Made by a program: the position numbers and the translations under genes
Notes under the pieces: model-generated
Database searches by the model: none
The model's input: only the letters and a program-made list of their open reading frames with translations
Told to the model about the DNA's origin: nothing
Assembly: GCA_035771165.1 (NCBI GenBank)
Contig: JAWNZC010000229.1
Span: forward strand, 1,163,001-1,227,000
DNA length: 64,000 nt
Source: Paragorgia papillata
Lineage: Eukaryota > Cnidaria > Anthozoa > Scleralcyonacea > Coralliidae
Reading direction: 5' to 3'
Shown here: positions 41,546 through 50,200 of the stretch, piece after piece
Layout of the letters: every line of letters starts with the position of its first letter
Position numbering within the stretch: the stretch's first letter is position 1

Positions 41546-42962
41546 CATATATAATAATAAAAATAATACCGTAAATGACTTGGATCAGCGGTTGTTAAAC
41601 TAAACCAAGATTTTTGACTTATTTTTGGATGGTGCTGTGCTAACTATCTCCCCATTAATCCGTCCAAAACAAAAATTACGCTATTAGAAATGCCTCAGCT
41701 TTTATCCCAACTAGCGCAAGATGTAACTTTTATTTTAATGGGAGAAGAAATCAAAGCATCTAGCAATATGCAAAACACCTTCGCATTACTTGGGACGCCC
41801 GCTTGTATGCATGCCTATGACAATCATGTAACAACTGTAGTATCGTTCTGTACGAAAACATTGTTACAAGTTAATAGAGTAAGAAACTTATTTACCCGTC
41901 AAACATTGGTTAAAATCATACACAGCCTAGTTTCCAACATACTTTACTATTGCTTCTCCGTTTGGGCGTCAACATCATTATAACAAATGTAAAAAAATTC
42001 AATGTGTCCAAAACTTCGCAGCACGTGTCATAACCGGAACCTACAAGTATGATCATATCACTCCAAGCCAGTTGAAGTGGCTTCCAGTGACAAAAGAAAT
42101 TTACTTGCGTGATGCCGTCATGGCATTTAAATGCATAAATGGTCTTCCTCCCGCTTATTTATCTCAACACTTCTGAAAGACATACAATTCTAGTGTTCGT
42201 GTGATGAGACATTCAAATGATACCAAAATTCTAAAATGTAGAACTGCATAACGGGCCTCTAATGGGCCAACGTGGTATGCCTTGACACTTCAATTGATTG
42301 TTGCAACAACTACTTGATTTTTTTTTAGACCCTATCTAGTTTGCTATTAAAATTGTATTTGTTCGTTTGTTTTTGCTGTACAAGTTCGGCAAGTTCGGCT
42401 GTCTGAAAATTCACTAAAATCGTGAAAGTTTTACGATCTTCTATTATGTTGTGCTAATATGTGTAATATATTAGTTCATGTTATTTTGTTCGCTGTAGGC
42501 GAGGGTAATATACTTATAGGGTAATATAGCAACTATTAATTGATTTAATTTGTAAATAAAACAATGCCTCAGTTTGATATTTTACAGCAAAGACCAGCTT
42601 GCTCTCGGTTATTAGCTAGTTGGCACTGAATTTTGTTCTGAATTTGATTTTTACTTATTTTCTGGTTTGTTTGTTTGTTTTTAAGAACACAAGGTTTGGG
42701 CCATGGAAATGTGCAGCATTTTCCTTCAAATCGATCTTATTATTCTGAACGAGAAACTGCTGCTCTTCCATCTAACGCCAGCCAAATAATGGATGCCCTT
42801 GATTCAATACAAGACCAAAATGCTCCTGAATCATCCGAATATTACTGTGCTCCTGATCAACGAGAAAAAAGGAAAATTATTAAGGAAGCAGAACCTGAAG
42901 ATGACGACATTTTAAAGCACAAAGTTCAACTTTCTCAACGCCGTGAAACCATGCATCTTTGA
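30025..42962 (+). CDS. gene B: small type I membrane protein, four exons, novel family
   Basis: Predicted exons 30025-30091, 32504-32542, 33515-33737 and 42686-42962 total 606 nt, 201 residues plus stop, with intron phases 1, 1, 2. Parts in order: a signal peptide; a tiny ectodomain with two cysteines (FCTDSVSAEKCFDDK); one membrane helix (MAIAETVAALVFCILIVL...) with a Glu near its outer end; a basic stop-transfer (CKTKMKNK); and an acidic, Gln/Ser-rich tail with tyrosines in WEYE, SYYSE and EYYCAP. It is paralogous to gene C: same exon plan, same 39-nt exon 2, same CF-[DE]DK-PMAIA junction. I do not recognise the family. The layout recalls small signalling adaptors, but that is analogy only. 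Intron 3 is ~9 kb of mobile DNA. Confidence 0.72.
30528..30622. repeat. short TTAACCC-type fold-back family, diverged copy
   Basis: Contains TTTTAGTATTATACTCTGGCTCACGTCAGATGATTTTACTC and CTGGGAAGCC..., matching the core of copies at 45904-46004 and 48117-48220. Confidence 0.5.
31055..31315. mobile_element. fold-back MITE with CCTGATTCACACTTGTG ends
   Basis: Left end TTAAAGCCTGATTCACACTT... and right end ...AAGTGTGAATCAGGCTTAA are inverted over ~35 bp, and inner AGCACAA/TTGTGCT words continue the pairing. The interior is rich in TTGTGCTTG. It lies in intron 1 of gene B. Confidence 0.85.
31311..31735. mobile_element. 425-bp MITE with ~48-bp inverted ends and TTAA borders
   Basis: TTAAAGTGCATATAAACCC at the left is mirrored by GGGTTATATGCACTTTAA at the right, and pairing continues through ATCTTTTATCATCTGAATAC. 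An inner pair GGTAATGAGATGACG / CGTCATCTCATTACC extends the hairpin. TTAA at both borders fits piggyBac- or Kolobok-type mobilisation. Its left end overlaps the right end of the neighbouring MITE. Confidence 0.85.
31944..32020. repeat. two copies of a 32-bp word, period 45
   Basis: 31944-31975 and 31989-32020 are identical (TTTAGGGGTCTGGTGCCCTA...GTGACAGC). Confidence 0.92.
32055..32195. repeat. dispersed fold-back repeat, copy 2 of 3
   Basis: Shares TTGAATATTATTTTATGTGCATCTTAAT, GTGTCTGCAATTCAGAAAAATCTTTGCTTCATG and a CCGAGGTCAGAAA block with copies 1 and 3. Confidence 0.65.
32504..32542 (+). CDS. gene B exon 2: 39-nt cysteine-pair exon
   Basis: Acceptor TTTTCTTTTCTTTGATAG and donor GTAAGT. 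Encodes DFCTDSVSAEKCF, phase 1 to 1. Same length, phase and Cys/Phe positions as the 39-nt exon of gene C at 47985-48023. Confidence 0.75.
32682..32910. repeat. fold-back repeat
   Basis: Arms of ~70 bp: ACTTATAAGATTACTTTACGTCAC ... and its diverged reverse complement ...TGTGACGTAAAGTTATTTTATAAGT. TATCGCAAAAG pairs with CTTTGCGATA. It lies in intron 2 of gene B. Confidence 0.8.
33125..33412 (+). mobile_element. 5S rRNA-derived SINE
   Basis: 33170-33225 matches the 3' half of 5S rRNA, including the internal control region words CCCGGTTAG, GTTAGTACTTGGATGGGTGACC and CTGGG. An unrelated body follows (CGCCGGGTTCTCCGGTTTTCCTCCC) and the copy ends in (AAT)n. A 5S-like head, body and simple-repeat tail is the structure of 5S-derived SINEs (SINE3 class). 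The first 45 bp of the head are diverged. It lies in intron 2 of gene B. Confidence 0.75.
33515..33737 (+). CDS. gene B exon 3: membrane helix and proximal tail
   Basis: Acceptor TTTCTATTTGTTTCAATAG and donor GTAAGC. Encodes DDKLVPMAIAETVAALVF and onward through the membrane helix, the basic CKTKMKNK stop-transfer and an acidic segment ending WEYER. Enters in phase 1, leaves in phase 2. Confidence 0.78.
33870..34140 (+). pseudogene. LINE RT fragment, CR1/L2/Jockey-like
   Basis: Open pieces in shifting frames encode VLVLLDLSKAYSTNHVLPL..LDKIGV, then SYLTGRRQSVRI-like and LYISDLPAVSQHC residues, the classic N-terminal RT palm motifs. Frameshifts and stops mark it as dead. An (AAT)n microsatellite follows at 34145-34215. 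Confidence 0.75.
34216..34545 (+). pseudogene. plus-strand LINE relic, left half
   Basis: Encodes, with a stop and frame changes, FAKRVKRETKKQLQNKMQEEW, a region around CGLCIIAAQDQSL-like residues, and a Cys-Cys-His knuckle (KCRMCNEFEETIDHS..SGCPVLAKTEY). This is the typical post-RT zinc-knuckle region of a LINE family. It continues after the inserted minus-strand LINE, at 35459. Confidence 0.6.
34546..35458 (-). pseudogene. 5'-truncated minus-strand LINE nested in a plus-strand LINE
   Basis: Minus-strand pieces are in order: EMSTLAEWFTSNYLRINASKTQ (35400s), LYKAFVLPHLEYCGPVLVG (35100s) and NYFSYITSHLWNNLPVEIR (34700s). These are the usual C-terminal RT landmarks of CR1/L2-like LINEs. The 3' end carries a (CATTG)n tail at 34551-34583, as expected for such elements. 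Frameshifts separate the pieces, so it is dead. Confidence 0.8.
35459..35880 (+). pseudogene. plus-strand LINE relic, right half (endonuclease-like domain)
   Basis: Encodes WYDHKPETVTENEST, then NRPDIIVKDKKAKTCLMIDM, then KDLEMEL and GAL/LGSA-type residues across frameshifts. The RPDII-x-D-K arrangement resembles the restriction-like endonuclease domain found downstream of RT in some LINE clades. It joins logically to 34216-34545, the gap being the minus-strand insertion. Confidence 0.6.
35941..36030. repeat. (AT)n microsatellite
   Basis: About 90 bp of near-pure AT dinucleotides. Confidence 0.97.
36029..36058. repeat. left inverted end around the Crypton-type gene
   Basis: ATTTCTAAAATTCATGAATAATTCATGAG is mirrored at 38278-38310 (CTCATGAATTATTAATGAATTTTAGAAAT). 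The pair encloses the recombinase gene, although Cryptons do not normally have terminal inverted repeats. Confidence 0.65.
36249..37719 (-). CDS. Crypton-type tyrosine recombinase, two exons
   Basis: Exons 37719-37322 and 37242-36249, joined across a 79-bp GT-AG intron (phase 2), give 463 residues plus stop. The C-terminal catalytic part shows H-x-x-R in AHSLRVTCASRLY, GHKS, and a Tyr in QRYERT. WFRKALDAEMK and the YFKPHRDKF region match the DUF3504/Crypton family, which also gave rise to host proteins such as ZMYM2-type. An N-terminal helical DNA-binding-like region (FKKSTPPSTRYATKWSIKIF) is present. The tail is acidic (DDDVSDEV). Both exons are free of stops, so it is either a young transposon or a domesticated gene. 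It lies antisense within intron 3 of gene B. Confidence 0.85.
37884..38157. repeat. fold-back element with two internal hairpins
   Basis: The outer arms GTGATTTTAGAAGCCTTTTAAAAACCT / AGGTTTTTAAATGGCTTCTAAAAAGAATCAC enclose two tight palindromes. One, at 37918-37980, uses TGCTTTATCATTGTATATAG around GCTCGCCTTTGGCTCGC. The other, at 38053-38120, uses GGGCTTTATCGG around CGATAGCCGAGTG. The GCTCGCCTTTGGCTCGC word also sits near the centre of the palindrome at 24155-25584. Confidence 0.85.
38311..38483. repeat. 173-bp direct repeat, copy 1
   Basis: Identical or nearly so to 38588-38760, separated by 104 bp. Noncoding. Confidence 0.95.
38588..38760. repeat. 173-bp direct repeat, copy 2
   Basis: Second copy; it abuts an (AT)n run at 38760-38812. 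Confidence 0.95.
38813..38959. repeat. near-perfect palindrome of two Penelope termini
   Basis: Two inverted copies of the terminal repeat meet at GATCATCAGTCGCCTGATGATC near 38884, giving ~70-bp perfect arms. Confidence 0.95.
38884..38924 (+). ncRNA. hammerhead ribozyme, 5' Penelope terminus
   Basis: The core follows the hammerhead plan: stem I strand TCGC (38884-38887), CTGATGA, stem II CCC/GGG with loop GTTTA, GAA, stem III ACC/GGT closed by TCT, the nucleotide A at the cleavage position, then the stem I partner GCGA (38921-38924). Penelope termini carrying hammerheads are described in eukaryotes. Stem III is only three pairs, so activity may need a dimer. Confidence 0.8.
39206..40881 (+). 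pseudogene. Penelope reverse transcriptase, broken into frames
   Basis: Segments at 39206-39798, 39790-40180 and about 40150-40881 are read in succession. They contain SLKNIPIPPQDAYLKDLIEK, ETFISLKDHKDNF, FISFDIVNFYPSISENLL (first RT Asp region), a GSYTLK stretch, and the YRDDGLA active site, then the thumb region (RQLPTSINKCISLLSSDE). At least two frameshifts, near 39790 and 40170, and a stop at 40879 disable it. Confidence 0.9.
40882..41389 (+). pseudogene. Penelope GIY-YIG endonuclease part
   Basis: Continues after a stop with CNCRIKDNCPL-like cysteines, then VYKASI / KQYIGMTAS (GIY-YIG motif), FKERYSNHTKSF, and a short C-terminal tail in which a FDAHTHAP-type octapeptide occurs twice. 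The domain would nick target DNA for integration. Confidence 0.88.
41382..41422 (+). ncRNA. hammerhead ribozyme, 3' Penelope terminus
   Basis: Same core as at 38884-38924: TCGC, CTGATGA, CCC-GTTTA-GGG, GAA, ACC-TCT-GGT, A, GCGA. All invariant core bases are kept in both copies although the protein frames are broken. Confidence 0.8.
41455..41544. repeat. (TA)n microsatellite
   Basis: About 90 bp of TA dinucleotides right after the Penelope terminus. Confidence 0.97.
41600..42360 (+). pseudogene. LINE C-terminal relic, CR1/L2-like
   Basis: Frames encode LVKIIHSLVSNILYYCFSVWAS, then QCVQNFAARVITGTYKYDHI, QLKWLPVTKE and AVMAFKCINGLPPAYLS in order, the usual RT thumb landmarks. Several stops and shifts. 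Lies in gene B intron 3, shortly before the last exon. Confidence 0.8.
42686..42962 (+). CDS. gene B exon 4: cytoplasmic tail and stop
   Basis: The acceptor after a T-rich run (GTTTGTTTGTTTTTAAG) restores the frame from phase 2. Encodes TQGLGHGNVQHFPSNRSYYS and onward, with EYYCAPDQ and an acidic EAEPEDDDI patch, ending ETMHL and TGA. An AATAAA word at 43056-43061 could be the polyadenylation signal. Confidence 0.75.
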
Positions 42963-43253
42963 ACTTAATATCAGATATACGTTTTATTCAGCTTCTTTAA
43001 AGTCACTTTTGTTTTTAGTGATTTGACGAGTTGTTACAATTTAATTCATTAATTGAATAAATCAAAGCAAAAACCGAACGGCATTTTGCCAAGTGGATCT
43101 TGTGCCAAAATTTATTCAGACTTTAAATTCAATATATACTAGAAAAATACTGTTCGGTTTTTTCTTTGAAGATAATGGCATCTGTAAGCATTAAACTTTC
43201 ATATATTAAACTAAAAGAATGCCAAAATCAGAATAAAATGAGATACTTCGTTC

Positions 43254-43775
43254 CAGTGGCGTAACTTTGGTGCCCCTGGTCCAAACTGAAAAGGGCCCTC
43301 GGTCTCGGGGGACCTAGGGCGCGAAGCCTCCGAATCGAATTTCACATGCCCCAGAAGTGCATTTTCTGCGATTTCTGCGAGGAATTTCTAAAAAATTAAT
43401 CGGTATAACAAGAGGAAATTCATCATTATATATATCAAACGTTTGTTGGATTATAAGAATATTTATCAACCCGGTGATACTGGCAGGTGAAGCTGTCTTA
43501 TATCAAGCAGTCTGAAATTAATTTTCGTACATTTATTAACCTGTTGCAACGTCCTGTATTTTTTATGAAACTGTTTGAAACTTTGTACCAATATTTAAAT
43601 GATGCAAAGCTATATCCAGTTCAACGACAACTGACGGTTTCCCAATAAATACGTAAAAATGACGGAATCTTGGAATCCCCATAAAGGACATCCGACATCC
43701 TGGCTCAGGGCCCCCCCCCTGTGACAGGGGACCCCTGGCTCTTGCCGAGCAGCGCCTATAGGAGTTACGCCACTG
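43254..43775. mobile_element. nonautonomous hAT element with 8-bp target duplication
   Basis: The ends CAGTGGCGTAACTTTGG and CTATAGGAGTTACGCCACTG are inverted. CTTCGTTC occurs on both sides (43246-43253 and 43776-43783), the 8-bp duplication expected of hAT transposition. The 522-bp interior codes for nothing recognisable. Confidence 0.93.
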
Positions 43776-43989
43776 CTTCGTTCAGTCAAAAAGCAAAACT
43801 GGTCAGTTCACCGCCTCTTTGCTCTGCTATATCCAAAACACTATCCACACAGCACTCTACTAATTTAAACTTTCTGATATTTAAAAATATTATACTGATG
43901 TCTTAAAATAAGCACACATAACACAATATGTAAAAGTCCATAAAAACTGCTCAAATAGCCTAAAATTAATTTGGTTACTCAATTACCAT

Positions 43990-44219
43990 TAAGCCCTAAT
44001 GAAACGAGAACGCAAGTCATCGCAAGTTGGCAGTCACGCTATCTCAGCCAGCCGCTCTGAATAGTTTCTCGAAAATATTATGCACCGTGACAAAGTTAAA
44101 ACTTGTTTAAAACACACATGAAACCTTTATTTTGTTAATTTGGGGAGTTCGAACGACCGCCACAGAAATTCTGACTGCCAACTTGCGATGACTTGCATTC
44201 TCGTTTGATTAGGGCTTTA
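43990..44219. mobile_element. 230-bp fold-back MITE
   Basis: ~47-bp inverted ends: TAAGCCCTAATGAAACGAGA...GTTGGCAGTCA and TGACTGCCAAC...TCTCGTTTGATTAGGGCTTTA. Confidence 0.88.
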
Positions 44220-44261
44220 CGTTATGCATGCTTATGAATAAAAAGTATATATACTTGATAA

Positions 44262-44430
44262 TACTAGGATTTTGCTGTATTAATTTAAAGAATATTTTGT
44301 ATAAATTTGAATATTCTTTTATGTACATCTTAATAAGCATTTCTGGCCTCGTTTGTGTGTCTTTAATTCAAAAGGATCTTTGCTTCATAACGAGGCCAGA
44401 AAGGCTCATTTAGATGCACATAAAATGATA
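44262..44430. repeat. dispersed fold-back repeat, copy 3 of 3
   Basis: Best-preserved copy. AATATTCTTTTATGTACATCTTAAT...CTGGCCTCG pairs with CGAGGCCAGAAAGGCTCATTTAGATGCACATAAAATGATATT. Confidence 0.7.
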
Positions 44431-44942
44431 TTTCAAGTGAAGACCTTTATGAAAGTGGTGTATTTGCTTACGAATTGTTGGACTCACGAATGGTCACGCG
44501 AGCTTGTCGATAACTGGCAACTGGGGCATGCATAACTGGGCTAGCACAGCTCATGTAAACAGCCCCTAAGTCTGCCTCGAAATAATTGAAAGATTAAGTT
44601 TGTCTCATTTTAAATAACTTTTAAAATAATAAAAAATCATTAATTCCTCTTCTTCAGTTTAGTATATATCTTTCATAGTTCTTGAGATATTTTGACTTAT
44701 GTCACATTCAAATGAGATCATTGATCTCATCTACCAAATTCTAACTGGGCTCACGCGATTGATTAGGATCTCACTGTGGTTTTGAAACTCGCATAAACTA
44801 AATATACAAAGAAGAATTGGTTTAGTTTAGATGTAAACCAATCCTAACGTTGATTAAAATCTCTTTTTGTGGCCGAGGGAAGAATTTCGTGACGCGAGTC
44901 AGCCCAGTTAGCCAGGCTAGCCCGCCTCATGTACACAGCACC

Positions 44943-45058
44943 TTAGACCCTGTTTACACTAGAGCAAAAGTATCCGGATTCACATTGTTTTTCATCCTCG
45001 TGGGAATAAAAAACAATGTGAATCCGGATACTTTTGCTCTAGTGTAAACGGGGTCTTA
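44943..45058. repeat. 116-bp near-perfect hairpin
   Basis: Two ~50-bp arms (GACCCTGTTTACACTAGAGC...ATCCGGATTCACATTGTTTTT) separated by about 10 bp. Noncoding MITE-like. Confidence 0.93.
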
Positions 45059-46990
45059 AACAGTGTTTATCGTCGAAATGCTTGATTGATTTGTTAATAG
45101 AATTGGTTGCTAAGGCCGTTGGTTAATTTGCAATTCTAACTTTTAATAACGACAGGAGCTTTGAAACAAATACAATGCACTCAGTTTGTGATCAAATCTC
45201 TTTGAATTACGTCCTACAACATTCAAGCAAGTCAACTCAACTCAGTATCACACCGTATTCGTGTACTGTTCTTTTAGTAACTGATAACTCAGTCGCACTT
45301 CTAACGAGGTAAGAGGTATTTCAATTCCTTATACAAAGAAAAATCGTGTGAAAAGAAAAGAGAGAGTAAATAAATTAATAAATAAGTAGATTGAAATCAA
45401 ACAAAATGTCGAAAGATTGGTATAATTACATTGTTAATATAGTCATGGCATTCTTGTATGTTTGTGCCAAAACTGGTTCTTTATAAGGGTAATATCTTCT
45501 AAATTATTTGATGCTGTATCACTCTTCTGAAGTATACCGGTTGTGAGAGCAAAAATCACTATTGAACTGTTTGAAGTTTGGTATTTCGTAACCAACTGTA
45601 CATGTATATATCTTTGGAATGGCGTGGGTTGAAACATGGCGTGTTTATAATGATTAATATAAGCATATTTCTCGACGTTTCTGCTTCATAATTCAACTTA
45701 CGTTTTCACTTACAGGGTATATCTAAACATTTTTTTACTATACTAGCTGACCAGCCTAAGCTATTCAGATTTACCTCAAGCTGATTTTGCGTAGGAAGTT
45801 AGGAAAGTCGGACTCGGATTATCGAACGTTGGTTAAAATCAAGTTGGTTCATTGTATTATGACGTCAAATATGTTATCATGTCTTTAATAATTTTACTGC
45901 TAGTTAACCCTTTAAAGCCTGAAGACGAGTCTTTAGTATATTATCTGGCTAACGCCAGACGATTTTATTCAGCATAGGGAGAGGTCCAGGCCTCAAAGGG
46001 TTAATAGTTTCTTCAGTTTAGGAGTTTTTTATTGCTTTATTGTTGTAACAACAACTAGTTGTATGTAGGTTCCGATCCGTTTGTTTGCATCATTGCGACC
46101 TGTGTCGTCGTTTTCGCTTTGGAAATTATAAATCAGCAAACGCTCATTTATGAAACGCAGCTCAACTAGTACTATATATTTTTCTGTCGTGGTTCATGCA
46201 AATTTAAAGCTACTTGACCAAACAATTCAGAGACTTGATGTGCCAAGACATATACGACATTGGCCTAATAAACAATTGCTCAAACAGATCATGCAGTTTT
46301 GTCATCAGTTTACCAAGTCTGACTGAGCAGCACAACCAATCAAAAGCAATGAAGTGCAATGTTTGTAAAGGTTGCTAAAAACAAAGATTTATTTAAAAGT
46401 AAAAAAAATTCACGAACGGATGCATGTTCTTTTTATTTATGGACTGATGTTATAGAAATCAGTAAATATACATGCGGACTACACTGGACTACTACAGACA
46501 ACGAGCTTGAGTTTTCTATAAGCGATATTTAATAAGATAGAGCTGAGTTCTGTCGATTATAGAAAACAAGAACTTCTCTAATTTCAGCTGGAAGAAGCAA
46601 AACATTTGGGAATGAAGTAAAGCGTTTTTAAGCCACCAAAGGCACTGCGGCTTCGTAAAGTGGGGCACTGTCTGTAAGCTCGCATATAATTAAGTATACT
46701 CTCATATGTTTCACATCAGTTTAATTTATATTATGCAACTGCTGCAATAGCAAGATTTCTCGCAAAGTTTGTAATATTTAAAATATGCACTCGTGACCGA
46801 GTTCTTTGAAAACTCAAAAACCTGGACCGAGTAATTTAAAAAGTTTGTCTTTTTTCATAAAAGTTGCACTCTAAATTATCATACATATACACTATATATA
46901 TTTATGGAAATTGTATGCATGTTTTATTCGTTTTTTATACAGCTTGTATAATATTAAAATCAATCACGAGTATATGTTCATTGCCATCAT
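45059..46990. other. intergenic stretch before gene C
   Basis: No coding region supported. Contains one good copy of the TTAACCC fold-back family (45904-46004). TATATATA words near 46880-46900 precede the start of gene C by ~110 bp and could serve as a TATA element, but this is weak. Confidence 0.5.
45904..46004. repeat. TTAACCC...GGGTTAA short fold-back family, good copy
   Basis: 101 bp, TTAACCCTTTAAAGCCTGA ... CAGGCCTCAAAGGGTTAA, with an inner hairpin CTGGCTAACGCCAGACGATT. TTAA at both borders. Related copies at 48117-48220, 30528-30622, 19680-19752 and a partial at 25285-25350. Confidence 0.8.
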
Positions 46991-47009
46991 AGATCTTCAG
47001 TGCAAAGAA

Positions 47010-47070
47010 ATGGCGTTTGTTCTTTCTGTGATTTTATTCTTGCTATTGCAGTGTCGATTAACCAGTGCAG
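47010..47070 (+). CDS. gene C exon 1: signal peptide
   Basis: 20 codons plus one base, ending SA/G at a GTAAGT donor; phase 1. Confidence 0.8.
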
Positions 47071-47171
47071 GTAAGTATATAATACTTTAAACTTACATCC
47101 ATACTATATAACATGGGCTCCAATTTAAACCAGCTCAGCTGAATTGGACAACCCTCTTAGAATATTGCAAA

Positions 47172-47202
<31 letters not shown>

Positions 47203-50200
47203 ATGATCAAACTTTTCAATAAAACTTCCGGTCTCCAAGAAAATCGCAGTAACATGGTATATATACTCATATAATTTAGACTTGAAACAAAAAGTTGAGA
47301 GGAATATAGGCTATTTGCACGATGACGTACGATATGGCGTTGAGTGACTACCCACCAGAATGCTTTGCCAGTATCCAGTGCTAATAAATAGAGAAAACTA
47401 GCAAAACATTCTCACTCATCACGCAAATGGTCTATCAGCACAGTCACACAAATGTTTTACACGAGTTCTTGCTGATTCTGTTTGTTGATGCAAGGAAACT
47501 ACTTTTGGGCATTTTCCAGTCAAACTTTTGACCTTGAACTTAATTATAATAAATAATAACTTTCTATTAACAAGTTTACTGACCCTTGATTTCGTTGTAT
47601 TAAATATTTTTTAGTCCAAATAATGAATATACAATTTTAATTTTCCTGTTGAAACTTAAGGATAAATGTTTTAATACAAAACAATTAGTGGTCAGAAAAT
47701 TCGTTTTTGAAATTAATTAGATTAAATGTAAATTTTCGGCCATTATAAAACGTCATTGTTGTCATGGCAACAAATGAGACTACAATTATTCTATGCCAAA
47801 CTTTAGTTCATTATTTTTTGAAATATTCATGAAGTAAAAACTTACGTTTTACCACTTTTCAAATTGCTAACAAAAAATAGGTTTTTCAAAATAGATCGTA
47901 AGGACCCGACGGGGTTGCTATGCCGCAGCTAAAATATTTCAGTAAAGTAATTAACAATCTTTGTGGTTTTGTTTTATGCTACAGGATTTTGCTCTGACGC
48001 TGAACTTGCTGGAGAATGCTTTGGTAAGCAATAGTCAAAATTGATAAACATCCTCCAATCTGTAAAAAAATAGCGTAAACTCCCCACCAAATAAAAATTA
48101 TAAATATATGGCTCCTTTAACTCTCTCCTGTCCGAATCGGTCTTTGGTATTTTATTCTGGCTAACGCCAGACGATTCAGTTATTCACATCTGGGGAAGCC
48201 CTCAAACAGGAATGAGTTAAGGCGGTGTTACACTATATATATATGCAATTTTTCGTGCAACTTGTCTTGCAAATTTGTTGCGACGCAAGTTGCACATAAA
48301 TCTCGCAACATTTTTGTTGCAGCAAGCGTTGCACAAAGTAGAATCAGGTTATATACTAATGCTTGCCACCACACCTTTTACAACCTGTCTCGTAACAATT
48401 TTTGCGATCAGTCATTGAAAATACGCTTTGTAAACTGCTCCAGTTCTCTTTGGTAGTCTTTGGAAGACAGATTGTAAAAAACATTGCATAGTGTAACACC
48501 TCTAGCTATTCGAGCAACTGCAATGCAAGAAATTTAGCCGTTACGTTGCGAGACAAGTTGCACACAAATTTTCACGGTGTAACACCGTCTTTAGTGTTAG
48601 ACAAAAAAACTTTCCAATTAAAGCCTCTCTGAAACTAAAGTTATTTATGTATATTACAATATAGAGAGAAAGTTTTAAATAAGTTTAAGATTTGCTGATA
48701 TATATAAATTAACTTCTTGAGATTAGCATTGCATTTATTTGAACTATGTCATTTAGAGGACAAGATCAAACCAATGGCCATTGCAACAGCGATCGCAGCC
48801 TTTATTCTTGGCATATCTACAATTTTGCTAGCCACAGCTTTGCTTTGTAAGGCAAAACGCCGTAAGATGGCTAAAATAATGGTTTATCGCCAACCACACA
48901 ACAAACCACAAAACGTAAGAGGGGTTCATAAAAACAGAGGATTTGAAAGTGCTTCTCAGTATCATGTCAAGAGGTATGACGTACAAATATTATTGACTAG
49001 ACTATAAAAATTATTAGACTAAATTAGACTAGAAAAAAGTGAAGAAATTATGTAACAGCTGCTGTATGTATGGACTGAGTTTTTAAATAAATACCATTTT
49101 CAGCAACATAAAATGAGCAAATGTTAGTCAATGTTTGAAAATGAACTTGCTGCAAAAAATTTAAAAAACGAGGAGTAAAAACTGTAGCAAAGTGCGTATA
49201 GTGTAAATAAAATGTATGATAAAGTGTCTACCAAAATACTGACATACAGATCGATGTTTTAAGTAAATTTCAAATTTGCAAAACTAACTGAAATAAAACG
49301 TTTTCGTCGTCGGAAAATAATTTAAAGGTCTACGATGGTATAAGATTTAAATAGATAATGGACCGCCATCGGCATTATCTTCAGAAGTGGGACATAGCCA
49401 GTGACGTAGCCAGGGTCTTGAGTTTGGGGGGGGCAAGAACCTCGGTCTCCTAGGTGGGTCCGGGGGCATGCCCCCCGGAAATTTTGGATTTCTAGGGTAT
49501 CTGAAACACTATTTCCTGCATTTTGAGGCAAGTATTTAAGAGTAATCCAAAAGCCATAAATTACATAATTTTGTTGAAATCAAACCAGAACATAGAATGA
49601 TACACGTCAGAATATCTTTAGATTTATTATAAACAAGTCGTAAATGTAAAAACAAGTTGGAGGCATTTTGTATAGACCTTAGTATTGTAATTTATAGCAT
49701 ATGCATGCCTGCTAAATATATAACACATTACTAGTCTACTCACTTGGCCTTAAACGGATTTAAACTTTTCACGAGAACGGTCTTGGAGACCATTGTCTAC
49801 GCCACCGGACAAGCATAGAGAGTTAGCCAACGATTATGGTATTCGTGGCGCTGGTGGTGACGTAGTTCAATAAAAATATGAAATGACTGAAATAACTTCT
49901 CAATTCCATCGAAGAACATGTATAGGAGAGTAAAATGTTTAAATGTCATCGTTTCTGTAAGACATTGTTCAAAGGTTAACTCGCAATAAGACCTTTATTA
50001 CTTGCATTTGCTCAACTATTTATACAGTTCGTTACACCGGAAGTCCACCGGAAATCCATGCATCTAATTACAAGTAAATACATCTAAATCTATTACAGTT
50101 TCAGTTTTATAAAATAATTCAGTAAGGTTGATAATACAATGAATGCTCTATTCTACTTGACGTGCAACACGTAGGATCACCGCAACTTCTCTCACACGAT

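Noticed and set aside
46880..46900. TATA box for gene C
   Set aside because: TATATA words are frequent in this AT-rich DNA; no other promoter element supports it.
47920..47945. rRNA-like word GGACCCGACGGGGTTGC
   Set aside because: Too short and without flanking rRNA similarity.
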